A stretch of DNA of 64,000 nt. It comes from Arthrobacter echini. GTDB lineage: Bacteria; Actinomycetota; Actinomycetes; Actinomycetales; Micrococcaceae. The notes under the pieces are model-generated. The model had not been told where the DNA came from, searched no databases, and saw only the letters and a program-made list of their open reading frames with translations. The translations under genes were made by a program, and so were the position numbers. Positions 48,174 through 57,271 of this stretch are shown in pieces. The stretch covers positions 1-64,000 of the forward strand of contig NZ_SSWH01000003.1 of the NCBI RefSeq assembly GCF_004803505.1, read 5' to 3'. Every line of letters starts with the position of its first letter. Positions within the stretch are counted from its first letter, which is position 1.

Positions 48174-48923
48174 ATGAAGTTGGCCCCCTCGCGCAAGAAT
48201 GCCTCCGTAGTACCGGGTGATCCTTCCGTGCCCGTGCCCGACGGGCGTTCCAGCCGGTGGACCGAGCACCGCACGGAACGACGTCGTGAGCTCATCAAGA
48301 CGGCCAGGCGCGCCATCGACGCCCTCGGTCCGGGTGCTTCGATGGAGGACATCGCGGCCACGGCCGATACCTCCAAGTCCGTGTACTACCGCTACTTCGG
48401 CGACAAGACCGGTCTGCAGCGGGCTGTCGCCGAGGTGGTCCTCGGGCAGATGCAGCAGAAGGTGCTCGATGCCGCGAAGGCCGCCTCCGGCCCGCGGGAG
48501 GGGTTCCACTCGATGGTGCTGGCGTACCTGCAGATGGCGCAGACCTCACCGAACGTCTACGCCTTCGTGACCCGCGTGGGCATCGCCGAGTCGAGCGCGT
48601 CCGACGACGGTGCCCACGACACGCTCGCCCACTTCCTCGCCGCGGTGACGGCGATGATCTCGCGCCCCGTCCGCGCCTTCCTGCTCTCCCCGGAGCGCTC
48701 CGCCGGTCCCGACGACGCCGCCCCGGAGTACTGGCCCACTGCGGCGATCGGCATGGTGCGCTCCGCCGGCGAGCAGTGGCTCGCCACACCGCCCGGACCG
48801 GGCAGGCCGACGGAGGAGCAACTCGCCCGCCAGATCACCGGATGGCTCTTCGACGGCATCGGCCCTGGCGAGCCCCCCGCACTTCCTTCCACCACGCGCC
48901 GACAAGAAAAGGACATGCCATGA
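48174..48923 (+). CDS. TetR-family repressor of the fatty-acid oxidation genes
   Basis: A 249-aa regulator. An unusually long basic N-terminal arm (about 40 residues) precedes the helix-turn-helix (SMEDIAATADTSKSVYYRYFGDKTGLQRAVAE). The C-terminal ligand domain is typical for TetR and would bind an acyl-CoA by context. It overlaps the following acyl-CoA oxidase-like gene by 4 bp (ATGA) and faces the thiolase operon, making it the probable autoregulated local repressor. Confidence 0.88.
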   Translation: MKLAPSRKNASVVPGDPSVPVPDGRSSRWTEHRTERRRELIKTARRAIDALGPGASMEDIAATADTSKSVYYRYFGDKTGLQRAVAEVVLGQMQQKVLDAAKAASGPREGFHSMVLAYLQMAQTSPNVYAFVTRVGIAESSASDDGAHDTLAHFLAAVTAMISRPVRAFLLSPERSAGPDDAAPEYWPTAAIGMVRSAGEQWLATPPGPGRPTEEQLARQITGWLFDGIGPGEPPALPSTTRRQEKDMP

Positions 48924-51049
48924 CGCAGACCATCTCCACGCCTCAGCAGATTCCGGCGACAGTCGACATCACGGACAACGATCAGGCCACCGTCGACACG
49001 GCGGAACTCGGCGAACTGCTCCTGGGCAGATGGGCCGACATCCGCCGCACGGCCCGCGAACTGGCGGGACGGCCCGAGCTGCACAAGATCGAGGGACTCA
49101 CCCACCACGACCACCGCCTGCGCTGTTCCGACCAGCTGCACTACCTCGTGGAGAACAAGGCCGTTCACCGCGCGTTCCCTGCGGCCTTCGGTGGCGACGA
49201 CAACCACGGCGGGAACGTGGCCGGCTTCGAGGAGCTCGTCATCGGTGACCCCTCGGTGCAGATCAAGGCCGGTGTGCAGTGGGGTCTCTTCGGCTCCGCG
49301 GTGCTGCATCTGGGTACCGACAAGCACCACGAGGCCTGGCTCCCGGGCATCCTGTCCCTGGAGATCCCCGGCTGTTTCGCCATGACCGAGACCGGCCACG
49401 GCAGTGACGTGGCGAGCATCGCCACCACAGCCACGTTCGATCCCGCGACGGACGAGTTCGTCATCGACACCCCCTTCCGGGCTGCCTGGAAGGACTACAT
49501 CGGCAACGGCGCGATCGACGGGCGGGCCGCCGTCGTCTTCGCCCAGCTCATCACCAACGGGGTCAACCACGGTGTGCACGGGCTGTACGTGGAGCTCCGC
49601 GAGGCGGACGGGTCCTTCAAGCCGGGCGTCGGCGGGGAGGACGACGGCATCAAGGGCGGACTGAACGGCATCGACAACGGGCGACTGCACTTCGACGGCG
49701 TCCGGGTACCACGCACGAATCTGCTCAACCGCTACGGGGATGTTGCCGCCGACGGCACCTACACCTCGCCGATCGCGTCCCCGGGCAGGCGCTTCTTCAC
49801 GATGCTCGGCACTCTCGTGCAGGGCCGCGTCTCGCTCGACGGCGCTGCCGTCGCCGCGAGCAAGCTGGCCCTCACCGCAGCGATCACCTACTCCACCCAG
49901 CGACGTCAGTTCAACGGTTCCTCGAATCTCACCGAGGAAGTGCTGATGGACTACCAGCGCCACCAGCGGCGCCTGCTGCCGCGACTGGCTGCGACCTACG
50001 CGGCGTCGTTCGCCCACGAGGAACTGCTGGAGAAGTTCGACGACGTCTTCTCGGGCAGGCACGACACCGACGAGGACCGCCAGGATCTCGAGACCCTCGC
50101 CGCCGCCCTGAAGCCCCTGAGCACCTGGCTGGCACTGGACACCCTGCAGGAGAGCCGGGAGGCCACCGGAGGCCAGGGCTTCCTGATCGAGAACCGTTTC
50201 GCGTCGCTGCGTGCGGACCTGGACGTGTACGTGACCTTCGAGGGGGACAACACCATCCTCCTCCAGCTGGTCGCCAAGCGTCTGCTGACGGACTACGCGA
50301 AGGAGTTCAAGGGCGTCGACTTCGGGGTGCTGGCACGCTACGCCGTGTCGCAGGCCGCGGAGAAGACGCTGCACCGCTCCGGTCTGCGCAGGGTCGCCCA
50401 GACCGTGGTCGATTCGGGGTCGGAACGGAAGTCCGCCAAGGCACTGCGCGACGAGGATACCCAGCGTGAGCTCCTCTCGGATCGCGTGCAGTCGCGCGTG
50501 GCGGAGCTGGCCGCCGTCCTGCGCGGGGCGAAGGGCATGTCACAGGAGAAGTCGGCAGCTCTGTTCAACGAGCACCAGAACGAGCTGATCGAAGTGGCCC
50601 ATGCACACGCCGAGCTGCTCCAGTGGGAGGCGTTCTCCCGCGCACTGCAGCAGATCCAGGATCCGGGGACGAAGGAGGTCATGACGCGCCTGCGTGATCT
50701 GTTCGGGCTGTGCCTGATCGAGAAGGACCTGGCCTGGTTCCTGATGAACGGCCGGCTCTCCTCGCAGCGCGCCCGCACCTTGGACGGGTACATCAACCGG
50801 CTGCTGACGAAGATCCGTCCGCATGCACTCGATCTCGTGGAGGCCTTCGGCTATGGTCCGGAGCATCTGCGGTCGGCCGTGGCCGGCGGAGCGGAGCAGG
50901 AGCGCCAGGAGGAAGCGGCCGCCTACGTCCGGCGTCGTCGTGCCAGCGGTGACGCGCCGATCGACGAGAAGACCCTGCTCGCCCGCTCGGCCCAGGACAA
51001 GAAGGCGAGGAAGACCGGGAAGACCCAGGCGTCGTCTGCCGCCAAGTAG
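48920..51049 (+). CDS. Acyl-CoA oxidase/dehydrogenase-like flavoenzyme (FadE5-like)
   Basis: A 709-aa enzyme with acyl-CoA oxidase-style architecture. The N-terminal and middle domains include FAMTETGHGSDVASIATTATFD, and the first C-terminal helical domain contains AAITYSTQRRQFN, EATGGQGFLIENR and VTFEGDNTILLQ. A second helical domain follows, longer than in ordinary dehydrogenases. A Lys-rich tail ends the protein. It introduces the alpha-beta double bond of acyl-CoAs. AAAGGA precedes the ATG, which overlaps tetR. Confidence 0.88.
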   Translation: MTQTISTPQQIPATVDITDNDQATVDTAELGELLLGRWADIRRTARELAGRPELHKIEGLTHHDHRLRCSDQLHYLVENKAVHRAFPAAFGGDDNHGGNVAGFEELVIGDPSVQIKAGVQWGLFGSAVLHLGTDKHHEAWLPGILSLEIPGCFAMTETGHGSDVASIATTATFDPATDEFVIDTPFRAAWKDYIGNGAIDGRAAVVFAQLITNGVNHGVHGLYVELREADGSFKPGVGGEDDGIKGGLNGIDNGRLHFDGVRVPRTNLLNRYGDVAADGTYTSPIASPGRRFFTMLGTLVQGRVSLDGAAVAASKLALTAAITYSTQRRQFNGSSNLTEEVLMDYQRHQRRLLPRLAATYAASFAHEELLEKFDDVFSGRHDTDEDRQDLETLAAALKPLSTWLALDTLQESREATGGQGFLIENRFASLRADLDVYVTFEGDNTILLQLVAKRLLTDYAKEFKGVDFGVLARYAVSQAAEKTLHRSGLRRVAQTVVDSGSERKSAKALRDEDTQRELLSDRVQSRVAELAAVLRGAKGMSQEKSAALFNEHQNELIEVAHAHAELLQWEAFSRALQQIQDPGTKEVMTRLRDLFGLCLIEKDLAWFLMNGRLSSQRARTLDGYINRLLTKIRPHALDLVEAFGYGPEHLRSAVAGGAEQERQEEAAAYVRRRRASGDAPIDEKTLLARSAQDKKARKTGKTQASSAAK

Positions 51050-51087
51050 GGCGAGGCGCTCGCACGGGGCCGATCGCTCGGAGGCGA

Positions 51088-51143
51088 GCCGTCACGGCGG
51101 GGTGGGCCGTCACAGCGGGGGTGGGCCGTCACAGCGGGGGTGG
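51088..51143. repeat. Tandem 18/19-bp GC-rich repeat
   Basis: Three consecutive copies of a GCCGTCACAGCGGGGGTGG-type unit (51088-51105, 51106-51124, 51125-51143), the first with two changes, just after the acyl-CoA oxidase gene. A fourth partial copy runs into the palindromic array. Confidence 0.85.
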
Positions 51144-51239
51144 GCCGTCGATCCCATCCTTCCGTGCCCTCCGGTGGGAACGACCGGTAGTTCCCAGATG
51201 CCGCACCCCAGCAGTGGGATCCGCGGTCCAGCCTGGCCC

Positions 51240-51298
51240 GGATGACTCCCCCGATCCCACCGGTCATGCACCAAGGGTGGGATCGGGAGGAGTCATCC
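51240..51298. repeat. Extended hairpin within the array
   Basis: Arms 51240-51261 (begins GGATGACTCC) and 51276-51298 (ends GAGTCATCC) are complementary over 22 bp with one single-base bulge and a 14-nt loop. It is the longest stem in the array and lacks a T-tract. Confidence 0.8.
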
Positions 51299-51410
51299 GA
51301 CGGCCATGCTCCTGCTGCCCGCAGGTCATCCGTCATGAGTGGGATCGACAGTGCAGCCGGTCCCGGAGGACGCGTCGCTCCTAGGGTTCAGGCATCACGA
51401 GCGGGAGCGG

Positions 51411-51752
51411 GCGGGGACTCGATCCGCCCTGCGGCGTGCTGCCCATCAATCCCACTGCTCAGGGCTCTCCCGTGGGAAGGACCGCTGCTGCCCACAGCTG
51501 ACTCCCGAGGAGTGGGAACGACGATGCCGCTGACGCCGAGTCGTCGGTCGCTCCCGGACTCTAGGCGCCAGAAGTGGGAGCGATGGAACAGGCGGTTCCG
51601 AGGGACGCTTCAATCCCGAACTCCAGGCGCCACGAGTGGGATCGAGCGGGGACTCGATCCGCCCTGCGGCGTGCTGCCCATCAATCCCACTGCTCAGGGC
51701 TCTCCCGTGGGAAGGACCGCTGCTGCCCACAGCTGACTCCCGAGGAGTGGGA
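51411..51752. repeat. 107-bp exact direct repeat in the array
   Basis: 51411-51517 and 51646-51752 are identical over 107 bp (offset 235). A further 66-bp exact copy pair lies at 51726-51791 and 51900-51965 (offset 174). These mark recent segmental duplication of hairpin groups. Confidence 0.85.
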
Positions 51753-52058
51753 TCGACGATGCAGGCAGTCCCTAGAGGACGCTTCGATCCCAGACTTTAG
51801 GCACGGCGAGTGGGATCTCACGGACGCTCCATCCGCCCTTCGGCGTGCTGCCTATCGATCCCACTGCTCAGGGCTGTCGCGTGGGAAGGGTCGGTGCTAC
51901 CCACAGCTGACTCCCGAGGAGTGGGATCGACGATGCAGGCAGTCCCTAGAGGACGCTTCGATCCCGGATTTCAGCAGCCACGAGTGGGATCGGAGCTGCG
52001 GCACGCCCCGGATGACACTCCATTCGCCCGTCCACATCGCCCGAACGGGTCCCCAGAT

Positions 52059-53252
52059 CTAGAGCACGCCGCGGTAGACCTCGAGCGTGGCGTCGGCGAT
52101 GGTGCCCCAGTCGAAGTGCTGCTCAGCGCGCCTGCGGCCGGCAGCGCCCATGGCGGACGCCCGCGCCGGGTCCTCGACCAGAGCGGTGAGGGCCGCGGCG
52201 AAGTCGGCCACGAAGCGCTCCGGGTCCAGTGGTGTTCCCGTGCCGTCCTGGACCTGCTCGAGCGGTACCAGCGTGCCCGTGACGCCATCGTCGACGACCT
52301 CCGGGATACCGCCGGTGGCAGAGGCGACGACGGCGGCCCCGCAGGCCATCGCCTCGAGGTTGACGATCCCCAGGGGTTCGTAGATGGAGGGGCAGGCGAA
52401 GACCGTCGCATGGCTGAGGATCTGCACGACCTCGCGCCGGGGCAGCATCCGCTCGATGAGGACCACCGAGCCCCGCCTCCGGCGCAGGTCACTGATCAGC
52501 TGCTCCGTCTCGGCTGCGAGCTCGGGCGTGTCGGCGGCGCCCAGGCACAGGACCAGCTGCACGTCGGTGGAGAGGTGGGCGGCCGCCCGCAGCAGGTAGG
52601 GCACGCCCTTCTGCCGGGTGTTCCGGCCCACGAAGACCACGCTCGGCCGGTCGGGGTCGATCCCGTGGGCGCGCAGGACGTCGTCGTCCTCGTCCCGCGA
52701 CCACTGGGAGACGTCGATCCCGTTGTGGACCACGTGCACCTTGCCCGGGTCGACGTCGGGGTAGCTGCGCAGGATGTCGGCACGCATCCCCGCGGAGACC
52801 GCGATCACGGCGGCTGCCGCGTCGTAGGAGGTCTTCTCCACCCACGAGGAGAGCGCGTACCCGCCACCGAGCTGCTCCGCCTTCCAGGGGCGCAGCGGCT
52901 CGAGGCTGTGGGCGCTGAGCACGTGCGGAATGCCGTGCAGCAGGGCCGCGAGATGACCGGCCATGTTGGCGTACCAGGTGTGCGAGTGCACCAGATCGGC
53001 GCCGGCGATGCCGTCGAGCATCTGCAGATCCGTCCCGAGGGTCTGCACCGCGGCATTGGCGCCGGCGAGAGCCTCCGGAACCCCGTAGGACAGCACCGAG
53101 GCTCCGTGGTAGTCCTCCGGACGGGCTGCTCCGAAGGCGTGGACCCGCAGGTTCACCTGGCCCGCGAGGACACGACTGAGCTCGGCGACGTGCACTCCTG
53201 CCCCACCGTAGATCTCGGGCGGGAATTCCTTGGTCACAATGTCTACTCGCAC
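52059..53252 (-). CDS. glgA: Glycogen synthase (GT4, actinobacterial GlgA/GlgM type)
   Basis: GT-B glycosyltransferase of 397 aa. The N-terminal acceptor domain begins MRVDIVTKEFPPEIYGGAGVHVAEL; the C-terminal nucleotide-sugar domain has VGRNTRQKGVPYLL and the E-x7-E motif in YEPLGIVNLEAMA. In actinobacteria this GT4 enzyme elongates alpha-1,4-glucan or makes maltose-1-phosphate from ADP-glucose. GTG at 53252 is preferred over the in-frame GTG at 53258 because the -10 box TACGTT ends just before 53258, leaving 6 nt to 53252. Divergent from glgC. Confidence 0.9.
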   Translation of the reverse strand: MRVDIVTKEFPPEIYGGAGVHVAELSRVLAGQVNLRVHAFGAARPEDYHGASVLSYGVPEALAGANAAVQTLGTDLQMLDGIAGADLVHSHTWYANMAGHLAALLHGIPHVLSAHSLEPLRPWKAEQLGGGYALSSWVEKTSYDAAAAVIAVSAGMRADILRSYPDVDPGKVHVVHNGIDVSQWSRDEDDDVLRAHGIDPDRPSVVFVGRNTRQKGVPYLLRAAAHLSTDVQLVLCLGAADTPELAAETEQLISDLRRRRGSVVLIERMLPRREVVQILSHATVFACPSIYEPLGIVNLEAMACGAAVVASATGGIPEVVDDGVTGTLVPLEQVQDGTGTPLDPERFVADFAAALTALVEDPARASAMGAAGRRRAEQHFDWGTIADATLEVYRGVL

Positions 53253-53264
53253 TCTCACAACGTA
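53253..53264 (-). promoter_or_regulatory. Leaderless promoter of glgA
   Basis: TACGTT on the minus strand (53264-53259), 6 nt, then GTG at 53252. Confidence 0.55.
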
Positions 53265-53286
53265 GTGCAGTCCGGTCGAAGTCCTC

Positions 53287-53292
53287 TAGTGT
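53287..53292 (+). promoter_or_regulatory. Candidate -10 box of glgC
   Basis: TAGTGT about 95 bp before glgC, implying a leader of about 85 nt with its own ribosome binding site. Confidence 0.4.
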
Positions 53293-53384
53293 GAGCAGAC
53301 CGGAGGGGTTCCGGGACGTGCACCTGCGTCCGATCGGGTATCGATCGACGGGGCAGAACACTCGAGGAAGAGCGGGAGGCCGAC

Positions 53385-54629
53385 GTGGCACCGAAGAAAG
53401 TACTCGCCGTCGTACTGGCAGGCGGGGAGGGCAAGAGGCTGATGCCGCTCACCGCGGACAGGGCCAAACCGGCCGTTCCCTTCGCGGGCAGCTACCGGCT
53501 CATCGACTTCGCCCTGTCGAATCTCGTCAATTCCCGCTACCTGCAGATCGTGGTCCTCACGCAGTACAAGTCTCACAGCCTCGACCGGCACGTCTCGGAG
53601 ACCTGGCGCATGTCGACGCTGCTGCAGAACTACGTGGCGTCGGTACCCGCCCAGCAGCGCAGGGGCAAGAGCTGGTTCCTCGGCAGCGCCAACGCGATCT
53701 ACCAGTCGCTGAATCTGATCCACGACGCCCAGCCGGACATCGTGGTGGTGATCGGCGCCGACCACGTCTACCGCATGGACTTCGAGCAGATGGTCGACGC
53801 GCATGTGAAGAGCGGAGCCTCCGTGAGCGTTGCGGCCGTCCGCCAACCGATGCACCTGGTCGACCAGTTCGGGGTCATCGAGGTGGAGCCGGACGATCCC
53901 GGACGCATCAGGGCATTCGTCGAGAAACCGTCCAGCACACCCGGTCTGCCCGATGACCCGGACAGCTTCCTCGCATCCATGGGCAACTACGTCTTCACCA
54001 CCGAGGCACTCCTGAAGGCACTCGAGGAGGACGCCGCGCGCCTCGACACCAAGCACGACATGGGCGGGGACATCATCCCGTACTTCGTGGATCGCAACGA
54101 CGCCGCCGTGTACGACTTCACACTGAACGAGATCCCCGGATCCACGGACCGTGACCGCCAGTACTGGCGCGACGTAGGGACCATGGACTCGTACTACGAC
54201 GCGAACATGGACCTCATCTCCCCGCTGCCCCTGTTCAACCTGTACAACCTGAAGTGGCCCATCTACACGCGCCAGAGCATCTCCCCGCCGGCCAAGTTCG
54301 TGCGCAGTTCCTCCGGTCGCCCGGGTGAGGCCCACGACTCGATCGTGTCGGCGGGCGTCGTCGTCTCCGGAGGAGCCGTGCGGTCCTCCGTCCTCGCCAC
54401 CGACGTCTTCGTCGCCGAGGCCGCCGAAGTCTCCGGATCCGTGCTGCTCGACAAGGTCCAGGTCGGCGCGGGGGCGGTGGTGCGGCGGGCGATCATCGAC
54501 AAGAACGTCAGGATCCCGGCCGGCGTCAGGATCGGCGTCGATGCCGAGCTGGACCGGAGCCGCGGTCTCGTCGTGACGGACTCGGGACTGACGATCATCC
54601 GCAAGGGGCAGGTCGTCGAGCCGGGCTGA
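53385..54629 (+). CDS. glgC: Glucose-1-phosphate adenylyltransferase
   Basis: ADP-glucose pyrophosphorylase of 414 aa, the committed step of glycogen synthesis. The nucleotidyltransferase signature [24 protein letters not shown] opens the protein. [18 protein letters not shown], the catalytic [19 protein letters not shown] (sugar-phosphate Lys) and [18 protein letters not shown] follow. The C-terminal left-handed beta-helix spans about 290-400. The GTG start has GGGAGG upstream. It forms a divergent pair with glgA. Confidence 0.95.
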   Translation: MAPKKVLAVVLAGGEGKRLMPLTADRAKPAVPFAGSYRLIDFALSNLVNSRYLQIVVLTQYKSHSLDRHVSETWRMSTLLQNYVASVPAQQRRGKSWFLGSANAIYQSLNLIHDAQPDIVVVIGADHVYRMDFEQMVDAHVKSGASVSVAAVRQPMHLVDQFGVIEVEPDDPGRIRAFVEKPSSTPGLPDDPDSFLASMGNYVFTTEALLKALEEDAARLDTKHDMGGDIIPYFVDRNDAAVYDFTLNEIPGSTDRDRQYWRDVGTMDSYYDANMDLISPLPLFNLYNLKWPIYTRQSISPPAKFVRSSSGRPGEAHDSIVSAGVVVSGGAVRSSVLATDVFVAEAAEVSGSVLLDKVQVGAGAVVRRAIIDKNVRIPAGVRIGVDAELDRSRGLVVTDSGLTIIRKGQVVEPG

Positions 54630-54667
54630 TGTCCCGCGGGCAGGACGCTCCATGATTTGATACGTGG

Positions 54668-57271
54668 ATGGAGAACGAGAACCTGGGCCGGGACGAGGCC
54701 TCCGTACGATCGGCACTGCTGGAGACCGAGAGCTACAGCGTCGAACTCGATCTGTCGGGAGCCCGCGACCCGGATGAGGACACCTACCGAAGTACCACGA
54801 CGATCGTCTTCGGGTGCCGCGAGCCCGGGGCCGACACCTTTCTCGATTTCATCGGCGAGGTCGTCGGTATCGAACTCAACGGTGTGTCGGTGGACCCGTC
54901 CGACGCCCGTGACGGCGCCCGCATCCGGCTCAGCGGCCTGGCAGCGCACAACACGGTGACGGTACGCGGGCGGGCCCGCTACAGTACCAGCGGCGAGGGC
55001 CTGCACCGCTTCGTGGATCCGGTGGACGAGAAGACGTACCTGTACACGCAGTACGAGCCGGCGGACGCCCGACGTGTCTTCGCGAACTTCGAGCAGCCGG
55101 ATCTGAAGGCGTCGTTCACCTTCAGCGTCATCGCGCCCTCGGAGTGGACGGTCGCCGCCAACAGCGCCGCCGAGGACATCGCGGAGGTGGAAGGAGCGCC
55201 GCTCTCACGCTGGCGCTTCGCCCCCACCCCGCGGATCTCCACCTACATCACCACGGTGCTCGCCGGGCCCTACCACCTCGAGAGCGATGCGTGGACCGGC
55301 CGGTCCGGCACCGCAGGGGAAGGTCTCGAGATCCCGCTGACGGTGTACTGCCGGAGCTCCCTCGCAGCCTCCCTCGATGCGCCGGAGATCTTCGACACGA
55401 CGAAACGGGGCCTCGATTTCTTCCATGACGTCTTCGGCTACCCCTACCCCTTCGGCAAGTACGAGCAGGCGTTCGTGCCCGAATACAATCTCGGTGCGAT
55501 GGAGAACCCCGGTCTGGTGACCTTCACGGAGGACTACGTCTTCGAGTCCGTGGCAACCCAGGCGCAGCGGGAAGCTCGTGCGACCACCATCATGCACGAG
55601 ATGGCCCACATGTGGTTCGGCGACCTGGTGACCATGTCCTGGTGGGACGACCTGTGGCTGAAGGAATCCTTCGCGGACTACATGGGCACCCTGGCGGTGG
55701 CGGAGGCGACGCGCTGGAGCACCGCGTGGGTCAGCTTCGCGAATCGCCGGAAGGCCTGGGCGTACGTCCAGGACCAGCTCCCGACGACGCACCCCATCGT
55801 CGCCGACATCCCGAACCTGGAGGCCGCGAAACAGAACTTCGACGGCATCACCTATGCCAAGGGCGCCTCGGTCCTGAAGCAGCTCGTGGCATTCGTGGGC
55901 AGGGACGCCTTCTTCTTCGCAGCGCGGCAGTACTTCGCCCGGCACGCCTACGGCAACACCACGCTCGCGGATCTCCTCGAGGTGCTCACCGACGCCACCG
56001 GTCAGGACCTCGCTGCCTGGTCGCGGGCCTGGCTGCAGACCTCCGGCGTCCCTTCCCTCCGGGCGGAGGTCACCGTCGACGCGGGAACCTTCACGAGCGT
56101 CACCATCGTGCAGGACGCCACGGACCCGGTGACCGGTGAACAGCAACCGCGTCCGCACCGCATCAGGATCGGGCTCTACAGCTTCGACGACGACGGGTGG
56201 CTCGTCCGCACCTCGGCGGAGGCGGTGGTGGTCGAGGGCGGAACGACGCCGGTCCCCCAGCTTGCAGGACGCACCCAGCCGGATCTCCTCCTCATCAACG
56301 ACGACGATCTCACCTATGCCAGGGTCTGGTTCGACGAACGCTCGCTGTCCACCCTCCTGACCTCCGTGCACCGACTGCGGGACCCGCTCGCCAGGGCCAC
56401 GTGCCTGGGAGCACTCTGGTCCGCGACACGGGACGCGCGCCTGGCCGTCCCCTCCTACCTCGCGGCGGTGGTGCTCGCCGCGCCCGCGGAGACGGACGTG
56501 GGCGTACTGCAGGTCCTGCTCGCCAATGCGCGTGCCGCCATCGACGGCTTCGCGCCCGAACCGTCGCGTGCGGGATTGCATGACCAGCTCCATGCCTGCC
56601 TGTGGGACGGCCTGCGGGCGTCGGAGGCGGGTTCGGGCCTGCAGCTCGTCTGGGCGCGGGCGCTGGCCCTCACCTCACGCAGCGCCACCGCGTCGGCCGA
56701 CGCGGTCCGGGCGGTTCTCGACGGCGACGAGCCGATCCCGGGGCTGCGCCTGGATGCGGAACTGCGCTGGTTGCTCCTCCAGGGGCTCGCCGCCCAGGGG
56801 CGCATCCTCCCGGGCGAGCTGGAGGCCGAGCGCGCAGCGGACACGACCGCGTCCGGGCGGGTGGAGTTCACCCTCGCCTCCGCTGCGATACCGGACGCCG
56901 CGATCAAGAAGGCGACCTGGGAGGAAGCCGTACATGGTGACCGGCTCTCGAACGATCTGCTCAGTGCGGCGATCGAGGGCTTCATGCTCGGCTTGCGCGA
57001 GCTACTGATCCCCTACGAGGAGCCCTACTTCGGGATGCTCCGCAGCATCTGGGCGACCCGCGGCATCGAGATGGCGAGCAGGATCGTGCGCGGTCTCTAT
57101 CCGGGCCGGCAGGATCTTTCCTCCTCCCCGGAGGACCACCCCGTCGTCGTGCGGACGGACGAGTGGCTGTCGAGGAACGCGGACGCTCCCGCAGCCCTGC
57201 GCCGCATCGTCGTCGAGGAACGCGATCATCTGCTGCGCAGGCTCAGGGCGCAGGCTCACGGAACGCGGTAG
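54668..57271 (+). CDS. pepN: Aminopeptidase N (M1 family)
   Basis: Zinc aminopeptidase of 867 aa. The exopeptidase motif GAMEN lies near residue 276, and the zinc site is H310-E-M-A-H314 with E333 as third ligand (HExxH-x18-E). A proton-donor Tyr region is YAKGASVLKQL. The C-terminal alpha-helical half matches actinobacterial ERAP-like PepN. No signal peptide, so cytoplasmic peptide turnover. No clear Shine-Dalgarno precedes the ATG. Its last 16 bp overlap the convergent lipoate ligase gene. Confidence 0.95.
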   Translation: MENENLGRDEASVRSALLETESYSVELDLSGARDPDEDTYRSTTTIVFGCREPGADTFLDFIGEVVGIELNGVSVDPSDARDGARIRLSGLAAHNTVTVRGRARYSTSGEGLHRFVDPVDEKTYLYTQYEPADARRVFANFEQPDLKASFTFSVIAPSEWTVAANSAAEDIAEVEGAPLSRWRFAPTPRISTYITTVLAGPYHLESDAWTGRSGTAGEGLEIPLTVYCRSSLAASLDAPEIFDTTKRGLDFFHDVFGYPYPFGKYEQAFVPEYNLGAMENPGLVTFTEDYVFESVATQAQREARATTIMHEMAHMWFGDLVTMSWWDDLWLKESFADYMGTLAVAEATRWSTAWVSFANRRKAWAYVQDQLPTTHPIVADIPNLEAAKQNFDGITYAKGASVLKQLVAFVGRDAFFFAARQYFARHAYGNTTLADLLEVLTDATGQDLAAWSRAWLQTSGVPSLRAEVTVDAGTFTSVTIVQDATDPVTGEQQPRPHRIRIGLYSFDDDGWLVRTSAEAVVVEGGTTPVPQLAGRTQPDLLLINDDDLTYARVWFDERSLSTLLTSVHRLRDPLARATCLGALWSATRDARLAVPSYLAAVVLAAPAETDVGVLQVLLANARAAIDGFAPEPSRAGLHDQLHACLWDGLRASEAGSGLQLVWARALALTSRSATASADAVRAVLDGDEPIPGLRLDAELRWLLLQGLAAQGRILPGELEAERAADTTASGRVEFTLASAAIPDAAIKKATWEEAVHGDRLSNDLLSAAIEGFMLGLRELLIPYEEPYFGMLRSIWATRGIEMASRIVRGLYPGRQDLSSSPEDHPVVVRTDEWLSRNADAPAALRRIVVEERDHLLRRLRAQAHGTR

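Larger units (their letters stand above)
51149..51992. repeat. Array of about 15 short palindromic hairpin units
   Basis: A gene-free stretch made of about 33-35-nt elements, each with a left arm like CGATCCCA or a variant and a right arm like GTGGGATCG, loop about 18-20 nt. Examples: 51149-51182, 51786 region, 51959-51992. Variant arms co-vary: CGCTCC...GGAGCG and CGCTCCC...GGGAGCG replace CGATCCC...GGGATCG near 51375-51408 and 51550-51582. From 51446 on, units follow an a-b-c order three times. No coding gene is supported. Confidence 0.85.

Noticed and set aside
51149-51992. CRISPR array
   Set aside because: Repeats are palindromic units of varying sequence packed without unique spacers of constant length, and no cas genes are present.
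51574-52062. 162-codon frame with repeated EWDRRCRQSLEDASIP-like peptides
   Set aside because: The peptide repeats are a by-product of the DNA repeats; unit offsets are not all multiples of three, and the hairpin arms, not codons, are conserved.
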